In this document: positions 26,320 to 38,299 of the stretch, one piece after another
Layout: each line of letters starts with the position of its first letter
Position numbering within the stretch: position 1 is the first letter of the stretch
Assembly: GCA_916613615.1 (NCBI GenBank)
Contig: OU744730.1
Coordinates: 4,619,582 to 4,683,581 of the forward strand
From: Steromphala cineraria
Taxonomy: Eukaryota; Mollusca; Gastropoda; Trochida; Trochidae
Direction: 5' to 3'
DNA: 64,000 nucleotides
Translations under genes and position numbers: made by a program
Notes under the pieces: generated by a model
Databases searched by the model: none
What the model was told of the DNA's origin: nothing
Seen by the model: only the letters and a program-made list of their open reading frames with translations

Positions 26320-26850
26320 TCGTTTTGAAGGTGCCAAATATGCCATTGGTCCTTTGTATATTAAACATTTCGAACCATATTCGATATATTTATCTCAAGT
26401 GTAATATGCAAAGTAATAATCAATTTCATATTTTGTAATACATGAATCTCGAACAGGATATAACGATCAGCCAGTATTTCCATCAATTTCATTTCTACAT
26501 TTGCCTAAATATTGCTGTAAATGAAAACAAAGGATCGTTGTATAAACATGGTGAACCATATTCGTTATATACCGAAAGTGTAATATACAAATTCATAATT
26601 CATATTTTGAAATAAATGAATCTCGAACAGTAACTAACAATCAGACAGTTTTTTTTATCCCTTCCATTTCTTGCCATCAATACAGCTGTAAATGAAAACA
26701 AAGGGTCTTTGTATATTAAAATGGTGAACCATATTCGATATATGTCGAAAGCATAATATACGAATTCATAAATCATGTCATATTTCACACATGAAACTCG
26801 AACAGGACCTAACGATCAGCCAGCAATTTCCATCCATCCCATTTCTCCCA
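26320..26850. repeat. Satellite-like tandem repeat, 173-181-bp unit, about 2.7 copies
   Basis: GAACCATATTCG(A/T)TATAT occurs at 26372, 26553 and 26726 (periods 181 and 173). Around it each unit carries CTTTGTATA or CGTTGTATA, GTGTAATAT or GCATAATAT, TGAATCTCGAACAG or TGAAACTCGAACAG, AACGATCAGCCAG or AACAATCAGACAG, TCCCATTTCT-like text, and CTGTAAATGAAAACAAAGG. Copies differ by roughly 10-20 percent. Confidence 0.92.
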
Positions 26851-26978
26851 ATACCAGTCTGCTCGTTTCTTTCATGTATACATACAAAATAACTTAATTT
26901 TCTATCAAAATAAATCCTTCTGATAGAAAACGTCGGTGTGAAGTACTAACGATGATGGAGACCACCTAATGGACAGGC

Positions 26979-27043
26979 CCGGGGATGGGGAGACGATGGA
27001 TGGGGAAGGGGGTAGGAGATGGATGTGGGGGGGGGGGGGGGGT
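26979..27043 (+). other. G-rich tract with G-quadruplex potential
   Basis: Consecutive runs CGGGGATGGGGAG, then ATGGGGAAGGGGGTAGG, then about 17 consecutive G at 27027-27043. At least four G-runs of four or more with short spacers fit the general G-quadruplex pattern on the plus strand. Confidence 0.75.
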
Positions 27044-27329
27044 CGAAGAATCATTGGAGGTGATGAGAGATAGAAGTCATCACCCAGTGATGATTGGTGA
27101 TGTTTGTATACTTACCGGACGGTTAACTTAGTCTCAGGTGGGCTGCATCAGCTGTCTACACCTTTAGTGGTTTCGTGAGGGGGGTTCTGAACAGAAGCTA
27201 TATGTTACCTGTATTTTAACACTCTTTAAATATTCGTGATTGATATTTGTATATTCGATAAAATGAGATCATAAAGCATAAGCCTTGAGAGAAGTTCTTA
27301 CTTAGTAGCTAAATAGTTAACTCTTTTAT

Positions 27330-27660
27330 CCTCTTTTTATTTTATTCCCTCTTTCTACCTCTATCTCTCTCAATCTTTTTCTTCGTCTCTCTCTCAATCT
27401 TTTCCACTCTCACTACCTCTCTCTTTCTCTCTATCCCTCTCAATCTTTTTCCTCGTCTCTCTCTCAATCTTTTTTTCTTTCTCTCTGTCTGTCTGTCTGT
27501 CTCTCTCTCTTCTCTCGCACTCTCTGTCTCTTGATCAAACTCTTTCTTTGTCTCTCCCTCAACCTCTCTATTCCTCTCTATTTTCTTTCTCGCCCTCTTT
27601 CGTTGTCAATATATCTCACTTTATCTATTTCTATCTGTCTTTCTCTATTTTCTCACTGTT
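27330..27660 (+). repeat. Pyrimidine-rich (CT) tract
   Basis: About 330 bases almost devoid of long purine runs. Words such as CTCTCTCAATCTTTTTC recur, and there is a short (TCTG)n run at 27485-27502. This is a degenerate CT microsatellite. The frame at 27531-27740 is its translation. Confidence 0.88.
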
Positions 27661-29861
27661 GTTTCCTTAAAGGCAAGGTACAAGGTCCCCAATCCAATGT
27701 ATTGCGAAGAGTTCAATATTTCAGTTTTTTATATTTTTAATTCAATGGCAATACCGTTATCTCTCTTTGTGCAATATTTTATTTTGACTTTTGCAAATTA
27801 ACACATGTTCACCGTAGGATACTGTTTTGTTGACCTTTTAGTATGAGATGATACACATCATAGGTAGTAAATATTCAGGAGAAACACGACATTGCTATTA
27901 AGTCTAAAGCCTTTGAAAGAGGGCAGCACACGTCCCGTACAGGCTTCACATGATGAATGAAGCAAATCTGCACAACAGAAAGAAGTTAATGTCGCGTTCA
28001 CATGATAACCAAACAGTAAAATTTATGTCGTTATAAATACGCCCTGCAAATAATCATTTTCTCACGCCAATATCAGCCCGATATCATGCCAGATACCACC
28101 CCCCCATCCCCCGCCCCTCCCCAAGTTATCTAGCCTTCATACCGGGACTTTTGCCACCCATACAGTTGCCGGAATATCATGTAACAGTTTATAGGAATGG
28201 TAAGATTTTAATACCTGTTGTATCAGACAATAAACTCGGATGCCATTCAGCCGACAGGCTAATAGTTCATTCTTGCCATACACAATCTTTATAACAATAG
28301 CCCTCCTATCTATGTAGGATGATTTCTTGGTGTTAGAAACATAAAACTGCCCCGGCCCCCATTACCGCTTGACCAACCCCTGGACAAGCGAGATAGATAT
28401 GACTTGAGTGTAAACCATCGTAATGGATTGGTCATTCCAAACTACTCGCTCCTACCCCTGACCTTTTGAGGCTGCAAGTCATAACTAGTCGATAAACTTG
28501 GACGTTGAGGAAAACCACTGGCGTTTGGTAGCGATAATGGGGCAAGTTTTCTGTATGACATGGGTGATATTAATTAGGGGGAACGCTGGTGCCTCCTAAT
28601 TACGTGTTTCAGCACTCGAAGGGAGGGAGGATCGACGGAACCAGATCCAAACTGCCAGGAGAAGATCTGTTCCCAGCTGACAGGATAAAGATGCAATAAA
28701 AAGTACACCATAGAGGCCCGTCTTGAACAATAGATGTTGTTGAAATGTCAGCGTCAACGTTATCTACAACTTTCACGTTTTAGCGGGAAACAGCGCACTA
28801 GTTGGTTGAGGGACAGCAATTAATGATCGCAGCGTCCAATTATCACCTGGCAAAGGTGAATCATATGGTGATGGCAGTAGAGTGGTAGAAATCTACTGAT
28901 AAAGTTAATAATAAACATATTTAGGCACTATTTCAGTGCACGCTGGGCATGTGCACGTGTGTGAGGAATGAAGATGATTGGTTGGGAGATGAGCCAATGA
29001 TAAGAGCCGTCACAGTCACATTCCAGAACTATAAACGAGTGAGCAAGAGGGGCAGATGCGGAATTAATGAAAGTTTATAGAAGTGTACGATCTATCTTCC
29101 CTTGTCAAACAATCAGAAGATAAATCGGACACATATCTTGAGGAACATGCACGCGTCAACCAGCGCACGACCAACACAGCTAGGACCAACAGCGCCCCCA
29201 CCAGAAGTGATACATTTGTTTAAAACGCAACATACTGCATACCTCTTGACAAAAACTTTCAAGACAATTTAAATTCTAAAATGTCGACCTTATCTCGCCA
29301 CCCGTTCACTTCCGTTTTGTGTTGCACGTCAGCGACGTGTGAGAAAGGTGCCAGGGTTGAAGATTAGAAAAAAGTCAGCTGACGTTTTTACCCATGGTAA
29401 TTGTCGTGGATAATTAATCATTCACTCAAATTGATTTTGTAGAGACTTGGTGGCATTGGCTTCTCATTGTGCACAGATCTAATGACGTAAGTGCACGCCA
29501 GCAATAGCTAAGAATGTAACTTAGGATTGGATTACCAAGGATTCGTAAATTGCTTCCCGTAAAATGATCTTGCTATGATTGCTTAATAGTTTGGGACGCA
29601 AAAACTACAATGACTTAGATATTTCCATATGTTCAATGTAGGGGGGAGTTCAGTCGATCAACAAGGCCTTAAACTAGATAAATCCTAAGCCTATAAGAAA
29701 ACTTAAGAGATAAATTGTAGTCGCTTTTTCATTTAATTTATTTATTATTTCAAATTTAAGATTTATTGACCATTTCATTTCAGTGTTAATTTAGGGGGAG
29801 TTGCATGCTTTCCTTAATTCTATCCCTATTTTATCATATGTGCTAAAAAAATATTCATAAG
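27661..29861. other. GC-moderate unique DNA
   Basis: No coding exon recognised. A C-rich tract at 28097-28125 could form a G-quadruplex on the minus strand. AGCGCCCCCACCAG at about 29189 weakly resembles a CTCF core. 28560-28980 has many homeobox-like TAATTA/TTAATTAG and E-box CAGCTG/CACCTG words, a composition often seen in enhancers (inference only). Confidence 0.45.
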
Positions 29862-29948
29862 TAAAGCCCGGTGGCTGAGCTGTAAGGCTATTTTGACATC
29901 CAGTGCTGGTTATATGAGTCGGAGTTTGAGTCTTAGGCAGTGGTTTCA
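29862..29948 (+). repeat. Decayed tRNA-derived SINE head
   Basis: The A-box-like TGGCTGAGCTGTAAGGC (about 29871) is followed about 50 bases later by the B-box-like GAGTTTGAGTCTT (29923-29935; consensus GGTTCGANTCC). Length and order fit a tRNA-like head. The acceptor arms do not pair convincingly, so it is not called as a tRNA. Confidence 0.5.
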
Positions 29949-30110
29949 TACAGCACGATCGATTTGTCCTGTAAATGCACAAGGATCTGTACTAAAGATG
30001 GAGTGATCCTAAGTATAAAAATGCATCAAAAATCAAGTTACATGACTTAGAAAGGGGATAAATTAAAAATTGCAATTTATCTAGTGAATTGAAAGTGGCT
30101 GTCGTCCACG

Positions 30111-30298
30111 GGACATGTATCGCTTAAAACAGCACTAGGAAGACATATATATATATACTCATAGACCCTACCCAACTTCTCTATATAGTATATAGTAGAA
30201 GTAGGGTAGGGTCTATGAGAATATATAGAGAAATAGGGTAGGAATCTTTGTCTATGAGTATATATGTCTCTTACGCTGTTTTGTAGCGATACATGTCC
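30111..30298. mobile_element. Nested foldback element
   Basis: Outer arms: GGACATGTATCGCTTAAAAC and on through ACTCATAGAC (30111-30166) pair with 30252-30298, which ends GTAGCGATACATGTCC. Inner arms: CATAGACCCTACCCAACTTC (30160-30179) pair with GAAGTAGGGTAGGGTCTATG (about 30199-30217) around a TATATAGTATATAG loop. A second partial inner piece (TAGGGTAGGAATCTTTGTC) follows. No target-site duplication was found. The minus-strand frame 30077-30520 crossing it is not believed. Confidence 0.85.
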
Positions 30299-32099
30299 AT
30301 GTACTGACGTCATTGGTGACAGCTGGATTGTCCAATCAGGTCTGCAAATAAACGGCCAATTATTTCCAGATATTACAACATCTTGAAATGACGTTACGCA
30401 AGAACAATTTGAAACCATAAACATATTTTCTGTCAGCAGTGCGTGACCGTACAATGTTCTCTTGGTTTTATTTCCAAATTGGCAGGAGAAGCCCGACTGG
30501 AATCTTAGTTGGACAAGCAAGATTTTAACACGTTTTCACAAATTCGTAAGGCAAATATGACCATGACAAATGGGATCGAGTTTCGGGGATTATTTCAAAG
30601 AATTCACCCACTTCACCATGAACATTTTTGCAAACATTTGTCGTCCCCCGTGGCATGTTTCTGATCAGCTCTGAGTGCCGTAACAATGCTTCTGACCACT
30701 TGTCCGGCATGCGGCCTACATTTCTTCATATTTGACCCCAATATTTGCTCTGCTGAATCTTTTATGATGTCAAACCGGTCATCTCTACTGGACCTTCAGG
30801 AGGAGTTGCGTCCCTTGTTTGAAGGAATCCTTGGCTCGCGACGCATGCGCAGCTTGATCGAAGATGACATGATTACCGTAGTAAACTCTTAAGAGTACAT
30901 AACAGATCGGAGTCCGCTCATGTTTGGAATGTAATTTTCATTTCCAACCCAGTATTTCTTCAATCTTGAAGTTGGCCGCGAATCTGCCACGTATTAGCGC
31001 AATGGACACAGCGCTACAGAGACAAAACGCCACCTTTGTGATCTTCTTCTTGTGTACATAAAATTTGAAAAAAAGGGCGCTTACCTCTATGGCTTAAATA
31101 TTGACATATGACGGTGCGTCTAGACAAACTAACAGTCCCGGGACCCTAGGGTGGCAGTGCGACCCCCCACGGGACGAATACTTGACGGTAATTTGACGAG
31201 GGTTTGGAATGAAGGCTGCGTTTAGCAGTAACTCAAGCGAAGGGTTTGGTATGGAAGCTATGTCATATTTAGCGATTGATATTTTACTGGAGTTTGCAAA
31301 GCTTCATATTTTGTGCTTCTTTTCTATTTTTGCCGAAATACTCCCCGAGTGCAAATATAACATTTACCAACAAACATTCCTTGCTATCAGTGAGTTCTTA
31401 GAAGTCGGCGAGGGGAGGAGATGGTAAAAGGGGGACGGGAGGGAAAGAAACGCCGTCTTTTGATCACCTGTTGTACTTATGATTGCAGACGAGACCAGAA
31501 ACATTGCAGTGACATTGTAGGATGATTGCGTCATACATCACAGGCAAATCCTCGCAACTGTTTGTGAAATAGACTTCTTTCATAGTTAAAGTGTTGTTTC
31601 GTTTTGGTCTTTTATTTTATGAATGATTTGAATGTACCTTTTGAAGTTTCAACTTATTATGTGATATAAGTATAAGAGTTGCTTTTTAAAGTGGTTATTG
31701 ATTTATGAAATACAATTATTTTGATGCTTCTTAAATAATAATTTAAATAAAAATTTGGTTTAATTGTTAAATCTTTCATGTTGAGTTTAAGTTTTAAATT
31801 AACATATGTTAATCATTCAAATTTTCTTTTAATTCAATTAATTATTAGAATAAAAACAGTTCAAAGCTCGCCTAAATTGTTCCCTTACCAAGAAATAGCA
31901 GGGTTATTAATTAAAGAAAACGAAGTTTTGTTTTTTGGGCGTTATTGATATGAAACCTTATGAGGATAAATGACACCATGCCTAAAAGTATTTTGCCATA
32001 AGATCAAAAATACATGTTAAAATAGCGTTATCATGTTATTAACTCGACTTATAAAATAATCGTCCAAGAAATTAAATACAATCACATAAATATCGACAG
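30299..32099. other. GC-moderate unique DNA, then AT-rich
   Basis: Short frames at 30525-30710 (-), 30686-30892 (+) and 31209-31427 (+) overlap or lack splice context. CCCTAGGGTGGCAG at about 31144 weakly resembles a CTCF core. AT-rich from 31560. Confidence 0.4.
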
Positions 32100-33330
32100 A
32101 GGAACAAAATAGTTAAGATTCAGTTGAAAGTTATATTGAGAGAAACTTGTTTGGAATTGGAATATATTATGCAAATTTAAACTTATCATGTATTAATTTA
32201 TGCATTATTGGATGCTATCATTGTCAGCTTTTCTGATGATGAAAGATGGTAAGTAAAATTATAAAGATGTATCTGCGTATGTCATTGTGTTATAACAAAC
32301 TATTATCATAACTATATATGTATGATACTTCCCTAAGCATATCATAACATGGATATTTTATGTATTATATATTTGGTTTATGCATTAATACGATAGCAAT
32401 CTGAATGAAAACTGTTGAGTTTAATTTATTTAGATTGGTCAATGTGTTAAAACAAAAAAATGTCACAATTCTGCCTAACACTGTATAAGAAACTTTCCAT
32501 AGCATATGATATTATGAACACATGTATGTGTTTTATGTATTAAAGGGGCAGTAGCACGTTTTTAGGGGGAACATAAGGTGATTTTAGGGGGAAAAATAAA
32601 TGGTTCCAATTGAAAGACAATGTATTTAAACTAAATTGAACATTAATAATTCAAATATATAACATAAAGTTAAGCCATGCGATTAATTTTTTTATACAAA
32701 ATGAATTAAAGGTGTTCACACAAAAATGGCCGCCAATGGATTTTATATGAATCTTCATACTTTGTCCTCTGAGTATGGATGATTGGCTTGTGTAATGAGA
32801 TTGTTGACACTGTCAATATAATACATTAAGCAATAACTTACAATAATCAGAGAAATGTTTAAAATATAAAAAAATAAAAACGTGCTACTGCCCCTTTAAT
32901 AAGATTATTTTTATTAAGGATTAATGTTGGTAAATTATGCAATATATTTCTGAGCAATCTAAGTAAAAACTGTTGAGCTAAATTGATTGAGATCGTTGAT
33001 TGTGCTAAAACATACTACTTTCACAATTTTGCTTCAAAATTTGTCCAATGCTTCAATAGAAAATTATATAATGAATGCTTTAAGTATCATGTTTTTGGTT
33101 TATGCACAAATAAGATTATTTTTAGCTTTTCAAATGACGAATAATGGTAAGTGAAGTAATGAAAACATGTCTTTGAGTATGTGTTGTTTTAAACCATTCT
33201 ATTGTACCACAATTCTGTTGTCCAAATTGTTCGATGCTATTCATATCATATAATATATATTTCATGTATCATGTATACGTGAAAAAGTATAAAATGTCTC
33301 TCTGAGTTTTTCTTTGTGTTACATACCATT
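32100..33330. repeat. Old, diverged tandem array split by MITE A copy 2
   Basis: Recurring ordered words: TTTATGCA(T/C)(T/A)AATA, AAAACTGTTGAG(T/C)T (about 32409 and 32968), CACAATTCTGCCTAA / CACAATTTTGCTTCA / CACAATTCTGTTGTC (about 32464, 33018 and 33210), and GC(T/A)TTTC(T/A)(G/A)ATGA, GAA(A/T)(G/A)ATGGTAAGT (about 32227 and 33126). The period is roughly 200-300 bases, and the copies are badly decayed. Confidence 0.65.
32540..32899 (+). mobile_element. MITE A, copy 2
   Basis: About 352 bases between TTAA at 32540-32543 and TTAA at 32896-32899. Ends: AGGGGCAGTAGCACGTTTTT, and on the right the exact reverse complement AAAAACGTGCTACTGCCCCT. This is the best-preserved pair of ends in the window. 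Same orientation as copy 1 and reverse of copies 3 and 4. The interior holds AAATGGCCGCCAATGG, also present inverted in copy 4. Removing the element leaves TGTATTAATAAGATT, resembling the related uninterrupted word near 32385 (TGCATTAATACGATA). Confidence 0.94.
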
Positions 33331-33623
33331 CTAAAACATTTTTTCACAATAGAATGAAGGTAGATTTGAAATACGATATGGTATAAAACCTTCTTTAAGA
33401 ATTTGTTCCTGACTTTTTATTCTAAAACTATTTTGGAATTGGTATGCAAGGTTATATGAATCACCTTACAAATAGAGCTAATGTTACCTGACATAGGTAC
33501 TTAAAGGAATCAAGTTTATACATACCTAAATATATATGAACGTTGAAATATATATATAGTCACTACCAGAGGCATAGGGAGCTCAGGTATCTGTTATTGT
33601 TTTGTTAATTGTATTGATAATTT

Positions 33624-34037
33624 ATTTATCATCCAAAACTGTGTTCCACAGGAGATATCGCTTTGACAATAGATTTTGGACAATGCCCTGTCAAGAGAAA
33701 GGACATGACATCACAAATGTTTTGCATCATCAGAAATGATGTCACAATGCTATGACGTCATAAACACAGTGGCGTCACAATGCTATGACGTCATGAACAC
33801 CATGACGTCACAGTGCTACGACATCACTGGTTTTGGAGTTTTAGAGCTATGCAGTTTTCAAAGATGTACATTTTTCATGCAAATGTGACGAAAAATTATT
33901 TGGATCATAAATAGAATAAATATATCAAAACTCGTTGATAAAAATGAAATATCCTCGGCAAGCCTCGGATATTTGTTACTTTTATCAACTATTGTTGATA
34001 TAAATGATATCAGAAGATACTTGGGTGAGTTTCTCTA
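33624..34037 (+). mobile_element. Repeat family E, copy 1 (CRE cluster plus foldback)
   Basis: It begins TTATCATCCAAAACTG and GGAGATATCGCTTTGACA. A roughly 33-base internal tandem follows, alternating GTCACAATGCTA and TGACGTCAT-(A/G)AACAC, giving three perfect TGACGTCA sites (33753, 33786, 33803) plus near-matches. The right part is a foldback centred near 33956 (GATATTTCATTTT / ATATCCTCGG side against CCTCGGATATTTGTTAC), followed by ATCAGAAGATACTTGGGTGAG. The order matches copy 2 at 46023-46404. No coding capacity. Class of element unknown. Confidence 0.85.
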
Positions 34038-35732
34038 AATATATCTATATCTATAATTTAATTTGTTATTATGAAGATAATCAGTTAAGAATGGAATCTG
34101 TTGTATAAAGATCACAAATTGAAGGTAACCAAACTTTATGCTAAGCTGCTGATGACAATTATTGGCTATTGCAGATATAGTGCTAACAAAGCAGATTTGT
34201 TATATATATTCCTGAGAAAATAATATGATATGAAACTCAGGTTGGTTACTATAGACTTGGGTAATAGAAAAACCTGATATAAGCCTTAAAATTAAACAGT
34301 GGAATGAAAATTTGGTTTATGAAATTTGTTAATTTTGTTAAAGATGAATACGATTTCTTCATTTAATAATATCAAGCTCTCTAGTATTCACATATACCTT
34401 CTTAGACTTTCATCTTTTTTTCATACGAAGCCACGGTTTGTCAAAGAGAAAGTATATTATTATCTGTAGTTTGGTATTATAACCATAGTTGGTCAATAAA
34501 TACTCTTAGTCATGCAACATTGAAATGTAAATTACAATACAATGAAACAATCCTATGAAACTTTCAACTCAATTTCAAAGTATAGCACGTATTCAAGGTA
34601 AGTATTCATTGATATCACTTTAACGAATATAAATATACCAATTGACAGACATGGTTTTTATCAATTTAAGAAGTTCTGAAAAGTATGTATCATATTTAGT
34701 AAAGCTAGGCGAATCTATTTCCCTACATCTAATAATTAAAGAATGTTCACACTAAACTGGCCCCCTTGATATTTGATAATTTCTACTCCGACTACGACTG
34801 TTTGGGTTTTATGATATTTGACCCTCTTAAAAAATGTATTTGTCAAACACTAATATTATTTTGGAAGGGTGATATATTTAAGAAATAAAATTTACAAAAA
34901 AAAATGGATTTTTCTTATCAGAGTTAACAAGATGGTATTCGATAGTGAAGAGTTTGAAGAAATGAAAGTGTAAAAATATGCAGATTTGTAAATCATATCA
35001 GATGTATCAGATGCATGTAAATTGTATAAATTTTACCTGGAAAAGGCACAGGTATCTCAACTATACATAAACTTCCAACAACTTCCGCTGACCCCAGCGT
35101 TCTTCACCTCAAATCCACCTAAATATAAGCATTGTTTCTTTCCTCTTCTAAACATACAAATTAGAACTTCGGGTCAATTTACTGAAAATGAGCGGACATC
35201 GTTTTGTTTACAGTAATCTCACCTCTGTCAGGTACGGATCATTTTGTGACCACTTTGAAGAAATTTGTTTGTGGTCAACAGGTGAAAGGAGAATCTACAG
35301 AAAAAAAACAAAGACCCCCTTCTCTTCAGATGACCCCCTGGCGTCACCTTGATTAAAATTAAGATTGTTCACATTCTTGTAAACACAGCATTCTGCAAAA
35401 TGACGACGCCATTTTAGAAATTTAAATTCTTTAGGTGGACATTACGATGACCACTGGTCATACATTCAGTTGACCAAGGAATGGACAAAGGGATTATTGT
35501 TTGCGGTGTCTTGAGGTTTATATATACATTTTAAAGTGTCCATGCGAGGGTTTGTATTTTAACACTTTTCAAACAGTTGGTGCCATGGTATCTTACTATT
35601 TAATGAATGTGACAGATTTAGCGGTATTCAACGGATAGACGACTAAATATCAATATTTGTAGTTGAAAGTATTTCCTTTAAAATGAATGGAATGAAGAAA
35701 AATATATATGTATAATTAATTTTTAAAATACA
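34038..35732. other. AT-rich unique DNA
   Basis: No gene or clear repeat. GC is slightly higher at 35080-35480. Confidence 0.5.
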
Positions 35733-35912
35733 TTAAAGGGGCAGTGGCAGGTCTTTTTGGAACATTTTATATCTTAAAATTTTCACTGATAATTGTACAT
35801 TAATGGTAAATGTATTAGTTTGCTCGTGTCAAAATCTCATAACACAAACCAATCACCCAAAGTCAGAGAACAACCTCACATTCCCCCTACAAACGTGCTA
35901 CAGTCCCTTTCA
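35733..35912 (-). mobile_element. MITE A, copy 3 (internally deleted)
   Basis: Left TTAA at 35733-35736 followed by AGGGGCAGTGGCAGGTCTTT. The right end is ACGTGCTACAGTCCCT, with a mutated flank TTCA. At about 172 bases it lacks roughly 120-180 internal bases relative to copies 1, 2 and 4. The interior aligns with copy 4 (ATTTTCACT(G/A)ATAATT). Confidence 0.85.
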
Positions 35913-36367
35913 TATCAATTTAGGTAATTGAAAGTGCAATTTGGTTGAAAATTAATAAAGGGAAAAGATAAGTGTATATATTAGGCATACATATGAGTAA
36001 CAGTATTTGAAAGATATTTTCACAATCAACTATGTGATAAAAAAATACTCTTAACAAAAACGACATTGAGGGAATTTGAATTTTAACTTGACCATTCAAA
36101 AACATAACACCAAGAATATTATCTCTTTTAGGCAGCTTGATTAGATGCAATTAAATCATATTTAAGTGCATGCAATGTATCACTTAATTGATTTATTTTT
36201 TAATAAAGTAAGAATTTACAGATAAGCAAGATTCAGATATATATGCGAAAAACTAGGATAAGAGGATGCTTTACACTAATTTTAACTTAATGTTTAGCTT
36301 TCATCAACTAGGCACACAAATCTGCAAATTTTGTTTATCAGAATGAAACCTGTGTTGTTCGTTTGAT
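35913..36367. other. AT-rich unique DNA
   Basis: Nothing recognised. Confidence 0.5.
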
Positions 36368-36495
36368 AGTTGAAGCGGAGAGTGCACGTGGAGAACATGC
36401 CTAGCACGTGCAATGCACCCTACATTATTTGTCAAATGTAGCGTTGTTGTCAGTTGTGTCGTTGTTGGGTTGGAATGGCATTACACGTGCACAGA
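36368..36495. other. CACGTG-rich patch sharing a 16-mer with the 37-bp array flank
   Basis: ATAGTTGAAGCGGAGA at about 36367-36382 is identical to 16 bases at about 43525-43540, just before the 37-bp minisatellite. CACCCTAC follows in both. Here the DNA between holds two inverted GTGCACGTG / GCACGTGC words, and a third (CACGTGCAC) lies at about 36484. Confidence 0.5.
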
Positions 36496-37007
36496 TAAAC
36501 CAATTTGTAGCGCATACGTTTAGTGAACACCGGAAATTTAAATATTTTGTAAGTTAAATTTGGAAATATGTGTAACAAATTAAAAACGATTTAACTTTCA
36601 TGAAGTCATTCATCAACTTCTCATTTTGCATTCTCCATTACATTAGGTATATGAAGCCAGAAATGTACAGTGCAGAATGACTTTAGTATACTTTACTCTA
36701 ATAACAGAACACCAAGGTAAATTATATTTATGTCTTCTGTTAATAGAACAATACACAAATGACATAGATCCAGATAAACTGACGGTCTAATTTCTCACCT
36801 GTACAGAATACAGTTTATGATGGTTTGAAACCTCCTACCAAAGCTTCATTGTTAAAGGATATTCAACCATTGACACGAATACACTCTTTATTGTTTTCAC
36901 ATGAATAGTATCCTACTCAAAATGACGAAAACAAATGGAAAAATTCCGATGTGGAAAGGACATAAAATAATAGAGAAATTATACATAGTATCATATTTCC
37001 GACCAGG
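36496..37007. other. AT-rich unique DNA
   Basis: No supported feature. Confidence 0.5.
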
Positions 37008-37096
37008 GTTAAATGGCAAGATTCAAACCCAGGAATAAGGCAGTAAATCTGTCTCTCTCACTATACATCTCCCACACTACCCCGTGATTTGACACT
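37008..37096 (-). repeat. Possible tRNA-derived SINE head, minus strand
   Basis: Read on the minus strand, GGGGTAGTGTGGGAGA (A-box-like, near 37080) is followed about 45 bases later by CTGGGTTTGAATCTTGCC (B-box-like, 37016-37033; consensus GGTTCGANTCC). The spacing is tRNA-like. No tail was identified. Confidence 0.45.
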
Positions 37097-38299
37097 TTGC
37101 ATTCATATGTATTTATATATACATTTATTTGTTACTTGACATATCAAATTTCTTTCTTCTATTATGACTTTGTACCGTATTCCTTAAAGAAAACAAATAA
37201 TTATGAAGTACTACGCAATAGTTGTCACCATATGGTAATGTTTTTATCAAATAAATTCAAACCAGGCAACAAGAGGAGTCCTTAAATTTATCAAAATAAT
37301 ATTGATTTGATAAAAAAAAACAATTCCTATCAAAGTTGTCAGTATTATGCAGGGGATGCTATATAAAGGGATGCTAAATTTGTAAGTGACAAGTGGAAGA
37401 CAGTAATTGACAACGTCACTAATCTGTCATAATTGATAATTTGTCTGTTCTGTCACATTTCTCTGCAATCAACCTTTTCCTATATGAGGGTATATATGAG
37501 CTAAGATCATTAAGGGGTGATTTCGTTGTTAAATAAGGGAATGTTCGGAATTCCTCGAAACCATTTTTGGTGAAGGAATGTAACTAAATACCATTTTATG
37601 TTTTTGATTTTCTAAAAACAATATTTGGTGAAAAACACATTTTATGTATTCCTCCTAAATAACCTCATTTGGCAAAACCGAAATATTTCCAGTATGGGTA
37701 AATGTTGTTCAAACAGAAAATAGAAAAATAATCTGAAATATCTGTTATTAAACATAAATACGGTAAATGGTCAGAATGAATTTCGTGTGTGGTGATAGGG
37801 TCTGTAGACCCAGTTATACACTGCGTTCAAATTTCGCATTAATGATATTGAATATCACTTTGTATAGCCGTGCTATTCACGAGTGTACCTGTCTTGTTAA
37901 AATAAGGTGTATATAATCTGACAGGTATATGCTCATATACTATCATATACGCTTTGTGGAAGATCCGTCACGTATACCAGTGGTATTCGGTTTCTTCCAT
38001 TAAAATAAAGAATAAAAGACAATCCGCAAATGATAGTTAACCTCGGTGTCAGAAATGACCTTGAAAAATAAGTTTTTATGTTTGCCTCGCTGCCTTCAAA
38101 GGGGTATATATAGGTATGGAAAATTTGTTGTAAACTCAATTTGACAGGTAGACATATATGCATTTGTTAAAAGTTTTAATTGAAAATGTTTGGACTATTT
38201 GGAAATTTGTTTTGGACACCTTTATTTTTCTGTGTTGTTCACATACATGCTTGTGTCATAGGGGTTGTTGTTAATAGAGTAATGATTAACTTAGTTCAG
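37097..38299. other. AT-rich unique DNA
   Basis: No supported gene or repeat. Short frames at 37097-37285 (+) and 37933-38163 (-) look like chance. Confidence 0.5.

Noticed and set aside
29862..29948. tRNA gene
   Set aside because: A and B boxes are present but degenerate, and the acceptor arms do not pair; kept only as a SINE-like remnant.
30525..30710. 61-codon minus-strand frame with charged, protein-like composition (MPDKWSEALLRHSEL start)
   Set aside because: Short, overlapped by another frame, with no convincing splice sites or recognisable domain. Not enough for a call.
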